A stretch of DNA of 42,453 nt from an uncultured Cyclobacteriaceae bacterium (GTDB lineage Bacteria > Bacteroidota > Bacteroidia > Cytophagales > Cyclobacteriaceae), in contig CANLOE010000061.1 in the NCBI GenBank assembly GCA_947492745.1, forward strand, positions 1 through 42,453, in the 5' to 3' direction. The translations under genes were made by a program, and so were the position numbers. Below, in pieces: positions 28,601 through 36,492 of the stretch (positions are counted from its first letter, which is position 1; every line of letters begins with the position of its first letter). The notes beneath the pieces were generated by a model. That model saw only the letters and a list, made by a program, of their open reading frames with translations, searched no databases and was not told the origin of the DNA.

Positions 28601-29609
28601 CATGGAAAACTTAAAAAAAGGGGGCAACAGCTATGAATTGGGTCTACGGCTGGACCGGGAATACAATTCGGTACGGGGCCGTGAAACAAACCAGACCATT
28701 TTCAAAAATGAATATTCCTTTGGTAATGTGACTGCTTCCTTGGGCATGGTGCGTGAGTTTTCCCCTCATTGGCAGCTGCGGATGAACATAGGCTCTGCTT
28801 GGCGCGCACCCAATATGGCAGAATTGTACAGCTTTGGTCAGCATGGTTTCAAAACCCAGTTTGGTCTATGGCGCTATTATACCGACGAAAGTGGGAAGCT
28901 CCGTACGGACAGGGTACTCAGTCAGGCAGATGAGGTGGCCGGACCGGAGAAGGGCTACAAATGGATCAATGAACTGAACTACCAAAAGAAAGGCCGTACA
29001 CTTACCCTGACCGCCTATGCCCACAAGATCGACAACTACATTTTCGAACGCCCTGTAGCTGTCATTGGTACCATCAGGGGACCCATGCCCGTATTTATCC
29101 ATGCCCGTACCGATGCTTTCTTTACGGGTATGGACCTGACAGTATCCGAAGCTCTCACCAAAAAACTGAAAGGGACCATGGGACTCAGTTACCTGTGGTC
29201 GGGTAATGTAAGTGATATGGAACCGCTCATCTATCAGCCTCCCCTGAACATCAGTGCCGACCTTTTCTGGCAGACACCTGTCTTTTTTGGGCTTGACTTT
29301 TCTCAGCTGAGTCTGCGGACCTCCTATACCTTTAGACAGCTTCGCGCACCGCGTACCGTTACGCCCGAGCAGTTGATCAGTGGGGAAGTGCAGATATCGC
29401 CCGATTCGGAAATTTTTGATTTCAAAAACACTCCGGATGGATATTTTCTAGGGACTGTCCGATGGGAGTGGAAAATCGGCAAGTTGGGAGGTCAGCTGGA
29501 GATAGAGAACATGTTCAATATCCGCTATAGGAATTACCTCAATCAGATGAGGTATTTCGCAGATGAACCGGGAAGAAATTTTCTTTTTACAATCAATTAT
29601 AAATTTTAA
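25671..29609 (+). CDS. Fusion of a PepSY transmembrane protein with a TonB-dependent receptor
   Basis: 1312 residues from the ATG at 25671 (a GTG sits just before). Residues 1-500 are a PepSY-TM protein with four membrane helices and the family's His-bearing segments (WVHRYTGFVLSLPF, ISHWIYF, KWHHYTGFVFG, VYHGLHSLDFPG). After a basic linker (KKGASPKKGRKY) comes a hydrophobic segment with a signal-peptidase-like site (LLLFGAILYAFPLQAAQ, cleavage near residue 534). Next are a carboxypeptidase-like domain (about 540-620), a plug (about 645-750, with LPVIHGLYGNRVLIVNNGV) and a 22-strand-type barrel ending FLFTINYKF. The first part belongs in the inner membrane, the second in the outer, so cleavage is required for both to be functional. 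No stop or frameshift is visible at the junction. PepSY-TM proteins include ferrisiderophore-reductase-like enzymes; the substrate is probably a metal or metal complex. Confidence 0.85.
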   Translation: MSKEKSKKLTRYLLWVHRYTGFVLSLPFLFWFLSGFVMMYRDFPYLGRSESLERSEHIPLSRAGLVPKDLSIEKELSQQRWESIKVRVHQDRPVYRFQGGQGKFHGFFADTGEAVPSEGKKEAADIARRFMGDSTRIARLDIMESLDQWTPRTRSLPYLPAYKVFLVDDSGTVCYVSSVTGEVFQKLNRTDKVWAWLGAISHWIYFKDLRIHTQLWCDVVVFLSIIGSIMCLVGLYLGTVRVKWKNRQVWTFSPYKKVWFKWHHYTGFVFGLFTVTWVLGGLFSMNPWEWSLSNSLDEQALEIWRGGRLAPEQFVLAPADALAALSEGSQGEVSELELTHFAGSPYYPVWMADGTCRLFSGTQCSAVGPLGTTAYLQQVRAPHPEAKVRASVLTDYEAYYYDIHRTKPLPVLKVDLEDEVGTGYYVNPGTTAVLMKYGMSSRINRWVYHGLHSLDFPGLLFQRPLWGLVMILLLLGGASVSVTGLVLTWKVVRRKNIGKANPKKGASPKKGRKYTQSALLLFGAILYAFPLQAAQVTDSCTYAIHGRIMDVETQQPIPYATVMVQHTQHGVASNENGEFLLAKLCGTEPVLICSSIGYKPVVHHHDAYHETPLIYMAPEVSQLESIVVEDEATKDNMQSMAMETLDRTTLAGRTTSSLASAIADIQGVTFASTGTNVQLPVIHGLYGNRVLIVNNGVKHGFQNWGSDHAPEIDISNVDRVSVLKGASGVRYGPEALGGAVVVEGHPLNFSEKLYGRIGTGYHTNGKGYQTNVHLGKGHRKFSYHLGANFLRVGDRQSPDYRLTNTGMVEQSANTGFRYHLSHWDFKVYYTYVGQNLGLLRSSVAESGALFARSLSADRPLIINDFSYRIDEPRQNNTHHLWKSSIDRYSDLGKFSLLLSHQLNLRREFDVRRNADLPIIDLDLSTSDVQLEWQHPSVAGLEGTLGLQYFYQNNDNNPGTGTTPFVPNYNTRRVSVFFMENLKKGGNSYELGLRLDREYNSVRGRETNQTIFKNEYSFGNVTASLGMVREFSPHWQLRMNIGSAWRAPNMAELYSFGQHGFKTQFGLWRYYTDESGKLRTDRVLSQADEVAGPEKGYKWINELNYQKKGRTLTLTAYAHKIDNYIFERPVAVIGTIRGPMPVFIHARTDAFFTGMDLTVSEALTKKLKGTMGLSYLWSGNVSDMEPLIYQPPLNISADLFWQTPVFFGLDFSQLSLRTSYTFRQLRAPRTVTPEQLISGEVQISPDSEIFDFKNTPDGYFLGTVRWEWKIGKLGGQLEIENMFNIRYRNYLNQMRYFADEPGRNFLFTINYKF

Positions 29610-29621
29610 ACCCAAATCAGA

Positions 29622-30239
29622 ATGAATCTGTTAAAAAACGTGAAAAAATACGGGATGTATACCTTGCTACTGGGAGCTGCTTTGCTTTCTTCCTGTGGTG
29701 ATGATGACGAAGCTCCGGCAAAGGAAAATGTAGTGGAAGTGTTTACGGATGTAAAGCTGGTCTTTACCAATGTTGCCGATGCTGGAGATGTGGTTACGGC
29801 AAGGGCGCAGGATCTGGATGGAGTAGGTGTAGAGGAATTGCAGATACTGGACGAGATCACACTGACCTCCGGTGTCACCTATAACCTTACCTACGAAATA
29901 CTGAATGCTCTGGACCCTAGTGAAGTAGAGGACATAGGAGCCGAAATTCTGGAAGAGGACCACGAACATCAGTTTTTCTTCAGTTTCACGACCGATGCTT
30001 TTGAAGACCCCAAAGGCGATGGGAACATTGACAATGCCGCTGACAAAATCAACTATAGTGATAAAGATGAGAAAAGCAATCCTGTCGGATTGTCTACTCA
30101 GTGGACGGCCGGAGAGGCCCTTTCCGATGCTTCGTTCAGGGTCCGGTTACAGCATCAACCGAACGTTAAGACCGCATCTTCCAGTGTGGCCGATGGCGAT
30201 ACTGATTTTGACCTGACTTTTGTGCTCAACATCAAGTAA
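29622..30239 (+). CDS. Lipoprotein with a His/acidic motif, partner of the TonB receptor
   Basis: 205 residues with a lipoprotein signal (LLLGAALLSSC, then GDDDE as in Bacteroidota surface-exported lipoproteins). The mature part is beta-rich, very acidic, with EEDHEHQFFFSF at about 108-119. This type of lipoprotein, often annotated as a type 1 periplasmic-binding-fold-like protein, is found downstream of TonB receptors in Flavobacteriia. It is 12 bp after the fusion gene on the same strand, so co-expression is nearly certain. A role in capturing the receptor's metal or ligand is inferred. Confidence 0.75.
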   Translation: MNLLKNVKKYGMYTLLLGAALLSSCGDDDEAPAKENVVEVFTDVKLVFTNVADAGDVVTARAQDLDGVGVEELQILDEITLTSGVTYNLTYEILNALDPSEVEDIGAEILEEDHEHQFFFSFTTDAFEDPKGDGNIDNAADKINYSDKDEKSNPVGLSTQWTAGEALSDASFRVRLQHQPNVKTASSSVADGDTDFDLTFVLNIK

Positions 30240-30498
30240 GAATACCGTAGGTTGCCTTATTATGGGTGACCTGCCCTACCTCGATCTATAGCACAGCTCT
30301 GGTATATAGTATGTTTTGTTCTCCACCTTGATTACCGAAACCATGGTCTATCGCGCGATGATATAGAGTCCTGGGCCATCAAACTTTGATGCTACCATCC
30401 ATAATAGCCCTTGGGTATCACTCCTTTTAAGCGTAGGTATACCACGTATTGGTCGCGGTGGTGGATAATGTGGTTTTCTAGCGCATAAAATAAACTCG

Positions 30499-30660
30499 TA
30501 TCATGCGTTGGAACTTCGTCATGAGGACTTAAATGGCAATACATCAGGGCGTTTTCTTGGGTTCAGCGTAGCACCGCTACGGTGAATTCAAAAAACGGAT
30601 TCATTTACTGATTTGAAGCCAGTTAAGTCCGGAATAGATTTTGTAATGGACATTTTGGGA
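30499..30660. repeat. P174 palindromic element, copy showing the uninterrupted M159 target
   Basis: Left end TATCATGCGTTGGAACTTCG, centre GCGTAGCACCGCTACGG, right end, read on the other strand, TATCCCAAAATGTCCATTAC. Between 30601 and 30615 it reads TCATTTACTGATTTG, the same sequence that is split by M159 copy 3 at 19481-19654. Confidence 0.82.
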
Positions 30661-30735
30661 TAAAACCTGCGCAGCGTAAAACCGCTGATCTTGAAGCAAT
30701 TTATGCTCGTAATAGGAAGGCTATTGATGCGTGAC
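30661..30735. repeat. Half of a P174 element abutting the previous copy
   Basis: TAAAACCTGCGCAGCG, GATCTTGAAGCAATTTATGC and AATAGGAAGGCTATTGATG match the right half of the 1682-1855 and 2061-2404 elements. The left half is missing; the junction with the preceding element begins TAAAACCTGCG, exactly as after M159 at 2321. Confidence 0.65.
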
Positions 30736-31406
30736 TCGGGACGAAACAACTGTTTCTTTTTAGGCTGAGCTTAGGGTTGCCCCTGTGACCGGAACTTTTT
30801 GAAAGTATCAGATAGATAATGTCGATGCACAGCTATGCAGACCTGCGATAGGGGGGATTTGTCAAATATTTTGGATTTCACACACAATAGGATTGAAAAA
30901 ATGGACCAAAACCAATGTTTCCACTCAAAAAAGGTGCTTGTCGATGACAATTATACGATTAAGATAGGTTCACTCCCCGATTACTGCAATCCTAAGGCTT
31001 GGATTAGGTTCAGCTAAAGATTAGGTATTAAGGGGGGCAGGGATACTGTGATGTCCATATCAATGTGCCGGCCTTACTGTTTACTGTCGACCAAATTAGG
31101 ATAATTTCAAAATAAGGTCTTTCTGCTCAGTAAACCGTGGTATTGACCTTTGAGCAATCGGCCGGCCATCTATTCGGCCAAGAGCGCAATTTGGGACACT
31201 TTCTCACTCAGGTATTCGGAAAAGCAGGAGCTTAAAAGAGGCTGCCTTTTGAAACAGCCTCTTTGCCCCGTTATTCCACTATGGAAAACTTCCAGATCTT
31301 TTATGAGACCAAAGTATTGAGTTTTCAAAGACTTACGGAACCTCAAACTTTCCATTTCATTTTTCCCTGAGTATAAAACCTTACGGCACTATGTGCATCC
31401 TCCGGA
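30736..31406. other. Intergenic region with a strong hairpin
   Basis: About 670 bp without a convincing gene. A 9-bp hairpin, AAGAGGCTG with CAGCCTCTT (about 31235-31263), could terminate transcription coming from the minus-strand gene that ends at 31407, though no long T-run follows. Small frames here have no recognisable content. Confidence 0.45.
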
Positions 31407-32120
31407 TCAAAGGCTTTTCATATTAATGACTTCAAAGTTTCTGGCATCAAAGTAATCGTCTGTTCCATAATCGGTGTTGATGATGATTCCTCCCAAAAGT
31501 GTAACCCTATCCACATGGAACTCGTCTTTGCAGGATTTCAAATGATGATGAATCTTCTTATCGATGATTTCGTAAGTTGCCTCGGTGATGGCTTTCGCCT
31601 GATAATTACTTTCCAATATCTGTTCTTTGTAGGGTAGTAGGCTTTCCTCCAGTTTCATTTGTTGGTAATCGTCATCGCTGATCACTGGGGCATAAGCACT
31701 GTCCTGAAAGCGGCTCAGGGCGAGCATGAGTGCACCGCAGGAATTGCCTGTCTCCTCTTGGCGGGGTCGGTACATTTTACCCAGGTCACCATCCAGCGTA
31801 ATACCAATGTGCGGACCATAAAAGATAAATGCGCTCCCATCATCGGGAATATGGTGAGCAAAAGCGGTCATGCCCGTCTGCCCGGCAAATGGTAGGCCGC
31901 CCAATCCTCCCATAATGAAGGGACCGAACAGCACATTGAAAAAGGTGGTAGAAGGAACGTTGATATCGTCCGAACATACCGATGTTGCCATCAATACTTT
32001 GGAGATGTCAAGCTTATGCTCAATTTGCATCTTTCCAAGGTAGTGAATGGAGGTGTCCTTGGCATCCATAGCGTTCGGGAAAAATCCTTTAACTACTTCA
32101 TCAAATTTTCTTTGTAGCAT
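31407..32120 (-). CDS. LCIB/C-type beta-carbonic-anhydrase-like protein
   Basis: 237 residues. The sequence matches the limiting-CO2-inducible B/C family: SVCSDDINVPS (C49), then GGLGGLPFAGQTGMTAFAHH with IPDDG (H89/H90), YGPHIGIT and NSCGALM (C128). In active LCIB-type enzymes these Cys, His, Cys positions bind zinc for CO2/bicarbonate interconversion. No signal peptide, so probably cytoplasmic. It ends the minus-strand group containing the TonB receptor, about 390 bp after it. It is short but complete, and the active-site motifs are intact. Activity is inferred. Confidence 0.85.
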   Translation of the reverse strand: MLQRKFDEVVKGFFPNAMDAKDTSIHYLGKMQIEHKLDISKVLMATSVCSDDINVPSTTFFNVLFGPFIMGGLGGLPFAGQTGMTAFAHHIPDDGSAFIFYGPHIGITLDGDLGKMYRPRQEETGNSCGALMLALSRFQDSAYAPVISDDDYQQMKLEESLLPYKEQILESNYQAKAITEATYEIIDKKIHHHLKSCKDEFHVDRVTLLGGIIINTDYGTDDYFDARNFEVINMKSL

Positions 32121-32510
32121 GGTATAGAGGTTAGAATCATTTATGATATAATGAACGTCAACCTCAATCGTACACCGGACTTTTCATTATTTGTTTAAAC
32201 CGATCACCATCAGTGATATAGATAGGTTTTCGTGTTGTCATAGGCTAGGCTGAACATCAAAAAGCTCACTGAACCATTATAATTTAAACCTTTATGACAA
32301 AATTCCAATGCAGGATACAGGTTGAGTCTTTCTTATTTGAAAGGTAACGAAATTGTATCAAAATGCCATCATCCTGCTTTGAAGAACTGACGTTACGCAC
32401 TCTCAAATAGCTGATCGGTGGTCGGACGCGGGACCTGCGGCCACCTGCGGCAGTGAAGTCGCTGGGCACCTGCGCCGATTCCCACTGGAGGTGGGCGCAG
32501 GTGCCGTTCA
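32121..32510. other. Intergenic region with a GC-rich hairpin cluster
   Basis: The TonB receptor's 3' flank. It includes three close direct copies of a CACCTGCG-like word around 32436-32475, and a perfect 12-bp stem GGCACCTGCGCC (32465-32476) / GGCGCAGGTGCC (32494-32505). No T-run. A 76-codon frame across this region is not called. Confidence 0.5.
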
Positions 32511-34679
32511 TCAAAGTTTCAGTTTCAGGCCACCATTAATGACAAAGCCATCCAGAGGCGCATAGATATCCCGAAATACAGGGGCTGAGCGGCTGCCCGT
32601 GTTGATCGTATCGAAGCGTGTCTGTCGGGTATCGGTAAAATTCTCAAAGTTGAGGAAGACCGAAAAGTGATCCCATAGTTTTTCCGTCATTAGACCGAAA
32701 ATCCAATAGGGTTTGCCCGAGGTACCATCATTGAGCTTTTGTGGGCTGAAATAATAAGCTTCCAACCCTATTTTCAATTTTTCCTCGACTTCGTACATCA
32801 ACACATTGTTCAGTCGGTGCCGGGCCACTAAAGGAAAATCCGTCCTAAGGTCATAATGCTGTTTTACGTCTGCCAGCGTGTAGCCCACGAAAAGTTTGAA
32901 GGGTTCATAGGCAAGTTTGGCATTTGTCTCCACTCCTTTTGTATCGATAAAGCCACTGGGTTGCTGAAATTCAACGGTACCGCTGGTGTTGGCCTCCAAT
33001 GTTAAGGGATCTCGCACCTGCGTATAGAAGAAAAGTGTATTGATAGAGAAAAACAATCCCTCAGCAAGGGGGGTTTTGTAATCGATATCAAAGTTTGTTC
33101 CTATAGATTGCTCGGCCCGTACCTGTGAAAGGTCAAGGGGCAGTACGTTTCTGAACTGAATCCTCTCCGCATCTTCTGTAAAAACAGTCGGAGCCTTGTA
33201 GCCCATGCCCCCTCCCAAACGCAGGGACAAATGCTGGTTGGCTTTCAATAGTGCCGATACCCGAGGTAAAACGAAGAACCCGAACTCGTTGTGATAGTCC
33301 CCCCGCAGCCCGGTCTCAAAAGAGAGGCGGTCATTAGCGATGAGGGTATTCTGTACGAAGGCACCCAAGGTCACATAATCGTAATCGACCACATCTGCCC
33401 CCCGCTGTCCGTCTTGCGTAAACCCATCCGTCCATAGGTTGATACCTGTGATCCATTCCGCTCTTGCTTCCTTTCTACTGTAATTGAGTTCGCTGAAGGA
33501 GGAAAGTTGTGTCCCGGAAAAGGTATAGTTCGGGATTTCGATGCTCCTGTCATAATAGCTCACGCTGTTCTTGAGTGAGAATTTTGACCTTTCGTTTACC
33601 TTTCCGCTCAATTCAAATTGTGTACTGAAGCGGTCGGTCCTGTTCTTCTCATAATAGGCGTTTTTACTATCTCCATCACCTTTGATGTAGTTGATGTCAC
33701 CACCTCTACGGTCTTCTGCGGTGTTGTTGAAACCAATGTACACGGTTGTTCTGTCGTTGGGATAGAAGAAGAGTTTGGGATTGATGGTATAACGATTGAA
33801 TTTCGGAATGGCCGTCAGACCAATGCCCGCAGGGTCATAGGGACTTCCCAGGTTGTAGGAAGCAAAAATGGTGCTGCCTATTTTTTTGTTTCTTTTTGAA
33901 TAGAATCCACTGGCATCCATGCCCAGTGCAGAAGTAGTATTGAGCAGGAAGTTGAGTTCCCTTTCTTCTTTAGGTGTTTTCGAGATAAGATTGACCAGTC
34001 CAGCGATGGCCCCGCCGCCATACAGCGTGGAAGACGCACCTTTGATGACCTCTACCCGTTCCAGGTCCAGCGGGGCTATCTGTAATAAGCTCAACCCTCC
34101 GGAAAACCCGGAATAGAGGGGAAACCCATCCCTTATGAGCTGTGTGTATTTACCGTCCAGCCCTTGGATGCGGATAGAGGAGTTGTAACTGGTGGCCGAT
34201 GTTTGCTGCGTTTGTATCCCCGTGCTTTCGTTCAGCATCATTCGGATATCCCCGGGCTTCATGTTTCCTTTTTCTTCCAGTTCCTCTCCGGCGATGAATT
34301 CGACCCGAGTGGGAATATCATCGATGGTCCGGGAGCTTCGCGTCGAAGCAATAACGATTTCCTCCAGTTCTTCACTGGCGCCGGACAGGAGTATTTCAAG
34401 GGCTTCATTGGATGGGAGCGGAAAATCAAAAGTGACTTTCAGGGTTTCGTATCCCACATAGCTGAACAATACGACCTGTTTTCCTTCCGGAATATTCTTC
34501 ACTTCCACTAGTCCCTTGGTATCGGAGGTTGCTCCTATGGTCGTTTTTTCCACGACTGCAGTGGCCCCCGTCAAAAGTTCTTTTGATTCCCGGTCTTTGA
34601 TGATGGCCTTAAAGGAATGTTGTGCGTGTAGCACGGATATATTGATTACCGTTATCAATAGTAAGATGATTTTTTTCAT
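32511..34679 (-). CDS. TonB-dependent outer membrane receptor
   Basis: 722 residues. Signal peptide to about residue 19 (VLHAQ), a carboxypeptidase-like domain (about 22-105, GYETLKV region), plug domain (about 115-235: IDDIPTRVEFI, SSIRIQGLDGKYTQLIRDG, ERVEVIKGASSTLYGGGAIA) and a barrel to the C-terminal FVINGGLKLKL. Typical of receptors importing metal chelates or vitamin-like ligands via TonB. A small Cys/His-rich DUF6660-like gene lies upstream on the same strand, and a carbonic-anhydrase-like gene downstream. The ligand is not known. Confidence 0.92.
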   Translation of the reverse strand: MKKIILLLITVINISVLHAQHSFKAIIKDRESKELLTGATAVVEKTTIGATSDTKGLVEVKNIPEGKQVVLFSYVGYETLKVTFDFPLPSNEALEILLSGASEELEEIVIASTRSSRTIDDIPTRVEFIAGEELEEKGNMKPGDIRMMLNESTGIQTQQTSATSYNSSIRIQGLDGKYTQLIRDGFPLYSGFSGGLSLLQIAPLDLERVEVIKGASSTLYGGGAIAGLVNLISKTPKEERELNFLLNTTSALGMDASGFYSKRNKKIGSTIFASYNLGSPYDPAGIGLTAIPKFNRYTINPKLFFYPNDRTTVYIGFNNTAEDRRGGDINYIKGDGDSKNAYYEKNRTDRFSTQFELSGKVNERSKFSLKNSVSYYDRSIEIPNYTFSGTQLSSFSELNYSRKEARAEWITGINLWTDGFTQDGQRGADVVDYDYVTLGAFVQNTLIANDRLSFETGLRGDYHNEFGFFVLPRVSALLKANQHLSLRLGGGMGYKAPTVFTEDAERIQFRNVLPLDLSQVRAEQSIGTNFDIDYKTPLAEGLFFSINTLFFYTQVRDPLTLEANTSGTVEFQQPSGFIDTKGVETNAKLAYEPFKLFVGYTLADVKQHYDLRTDFPLVARHRLNNVLMYEVEEKLKIGLEAYYFSPQKLNDGTSGKPYWIFGLMTEKLWDHFSVFLNFENFTDTRQTRFDTINTGSRSAPVFRDIYAPLDGFVINGGLKLKL

Positions 34680-35205
34680 GGTTCTATGTAGTAAGGTTAT
34701 GGACTTGTATACTTTACTGGTACATCGAGATTCAAGGGTTATCGTTATTTTTTTCTGTTAGCCTATACCTGTTCCATTTTGTTGAAACGTCTTTTTTTCG
34801 TTGCTAAAACCTGGACAAACCCCATTGATGTTCCGTATCCGATTCTTTTCGTCTCAGGCCGGCCGTATTTCTACTTTTGCGCGGCTGGTTGGCTCCTTCA
34901 CTAAACTGTTCCCTGAACATTTCTTGACGCTCGACCCTTACCGGTAAAAAAGCAGATAGGACGAGGCCGTAGAGGTTTCAGACCAATCTATAGGATAAAG
35001 AAAGGACTGAAACGCACTGAAGCTCAATAGAAAATTTTCAGTTGGGAGCTACGAATGACTAAAGTACTTGGAATATCCCGTCACCTCAAAAGAGGTACCT
35101 AAGATATAAGTAGGATAGTTAAGTGTATAAGTCTGTTTATGTTATATTGGATATGAAATGGAGTGTAGCACTCCGATAGGATGGATTTCCTATAGATAGA
35201 GTAAA
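34680..35205. other. Intergenic region, no gene seen
   Basis: 526 bp between the DUF6660-like gene and the TonB receptor. No riboswitch-like conserved core (for example no cobalamin box) and no family repeat was found by eye. A GTATAAGTCTGTTTAT segment near 35125 resembles segments at 40391 (other strand), 41167 and 41224. Confidence 0.45.
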
Positions 35206-35526
35206 TTAACTCATTTTGGGCGGCTGCCAGATGGTATGGTAGTATCCGGAGAGAAAGGAGGGGTTATGGAAGTGGTTCAAACGGAGGGTGACAAGGTCTT
35301 CTCCTATCTGGTCACGCGAAACTTTGGGGAAATAAAAGCTGGCGCAGGTCCAACAGGTGCATTGTATAGAATCACCTGTATGGCTGTCATCGTGCTCATG
35401 ATGATCGTCCTCTGTTTGCTCGCTCTTGACACAGCGTTCCCTGTCCGAGCAGTTATCGTCTGCACAGCACCACCCCAGCGATAGCACTAGAATATGAAAA
35501 GCAAATAGGAACGAAAGCAGTTTCAT
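35206..35526 (-). CDS. Small Cys/His-rich exported protein, DUF6660-like
   Basis: 106 residues with a signal sequence (MKLLSFLFAFHILVLSLGWC), then a Cys-rich acidic part (CADDNCSDRERC), a His-rich stretch (DDHHEHDDSHTGD), CTCWTCASFYFP, and the C-terminal YHTIWQPPKMS. The IWQPPK ending and Cys/His layout are typical of DUF6660-like proteins near TonB-receptor and metal-efflux genes in Bacteroidota. The ligands suggest metal binding in the periplasm. It is upstream of the TonB receptor on the same strand but 526 bp away, so it may have its own promoter. Confidence 0.72.
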   Translation of the reverse strand: MKLLSFLFAFHILVLSLGWCCADDNCSDRERCVKSEQTEDDHHEHDDSHTGDSIQCTCWTCASFYFPKVSRDQIGEDLVTLRLNHFHNPSFLSGYYHTIWQPPKMS

Positions 35527-35840
35527 CCCTATAAAATTAATGATTTTTGTTGACCCGACACTCTATTGTGCACTTTAATTATCCTTACAAAAGAAAGTCG
35601 GAACAGGATTGTTCCCTCGACCCTATAGCACATGAGAAACACGGGTCCGTGGCTATTGAAGTTTTATCGTGGCCAATTCATTGATAACTATTGAATTATG
35701 CAACCTTTGGAGAGTAGGTTTGTACTGAATCCCTACACGACAAGCGGGAAGCAAAGAGCCGATGATGAACGTAGTACCGCCGTGTCCACCGAATCATTTC
35801 CAAGACAGACCCTTGGCCCATTGAGCTGCCCAGCCTAATG

Positions 35841-36019
35841 TCATTTATCTTTGCTGCTCTTTGAGGCTCCACCATTGGAATTCGAGTTTTTGGAACCTCC
35901 AGAGGGATTATTGCGTCTATTACTACCGGATTTATTTCCATTCTTTGAAGACCTCCCGCCTGCATTTCCTTTTCCTGATTGTCCTGTTTGATTTTTTTCT
36001 GACTAGTCTTTTCATTCAT
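35841..36019 (-). pseudogene. Short Ser/Gly/Asn/Lys-rich gene, possibly frame-disrupted at a seven-A run
   Basis: One frame begins MNEKTSQKK; past an A7 run (near 35995) the minus-one frame reads NQTGQSGKGNAGG, then RSSKNGNKSGSNRRNNPSGG and SKNSNSNGGASKSSKDK before a TGA stop at 35841-35843. The second part has the composition of a real low-complexity protein, while the other frames do not. Without a shift the first frame continues as unconvincing sequence to 35696. This may be a broken gene, a programmed minus-one frameshift, or a sequencing error. Confidence 0.4.
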
Positions 36020-36069
36020 TATTGAATCGATCGTAACAATGGTATGTGACACATTGTGTGTTGCGAGTA

Positions 36070-36243
36070 TTAAACCCAAAATGATCAATAGAGAACCTAT
36101 TCCGCGCATAAATAGCTTCATACCGGAAGCTTTGCCCACCCGTCTTCATTCACCATAGCGGTGCTATGCCGAACGAATCCAAATGGCCGGTATTTTGCTA
36201 TTTATACGCTCATCACGATTTCTATCCATCAATTTGGGTTAAA
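36070..36243. repeat. P174 palindromic element, copy with TTAAACCCAAAATGATC end
   Basis: 174 bp. Left end TTAAACCCAAAATGATCAAT, then CATAAATAGC; the right end read on the other strand is AACCCAAATTGATGGATAG, with the corresponding TATAAATAGC. Centre CATAGCGGTGCTATG. Very like the copy at 40614-40787. M159 copy 4 begins 17 bp further on. Confidence 0.82.
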
Positions 36244-36260
36244 ACAATAAACAGGTATAA

Positions 36261-36419
36261 TACAAATTTAGGTTTTAAATGTCGTATAAGATTCCGCGGG
36301 TCATTTTGTTTCAATCAAGGCGAGAACCGCAGGAATAGCAGCGCTATCGCGAGGATTGTCAACGCAGAGTGAAGCAAAATGAACAGGAAGATATGCGATA
36401 TTTGAAAGCTAAGTTTGTA
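36261..36419 (+). mobile_element. M159 MITE-like element, copy 4, flanked by TAA
   Basis: 159 bp, starting TACAAATTTAGGTTTTAAAT and ending GCTAAGTTTGTA, with TAA at 36258-36260 and 36420-36422. Same length and ends as the other four copies. Confidence 0.88.
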
Positions 36420-36492
36420 TAACCTGAGAGATGCATTGACATGCGATTTTTTGTCTACTTAAATGCGGGTCTAATGTCTTGATATCTAGGTT

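Noticed and set aside
32284-32514. A 76-codon minus-strand frame after the TonB receptor
   Set aside because: It is made largely of the GC-rich hairpin and repeated CACCTGCG words.
34680-35205. Cobalamin riboswitch upstream of the TonB receptor
   Set aside because: No conserved cobalamin box or supporting stems could be seen on the minus strand.
35696-36139. A 147-codon minus-strand frame with a hydrophobic N-terminus
   Set aside because: Its hydrophobic start (LFMRGIGSLLIILGL) comes from the arm of a P174 repeat, whose other copies give similar peptides, and its second half looks non-coding. Only the S/G/N-rich alternative frame inside it was kept, as a possible broken gene.
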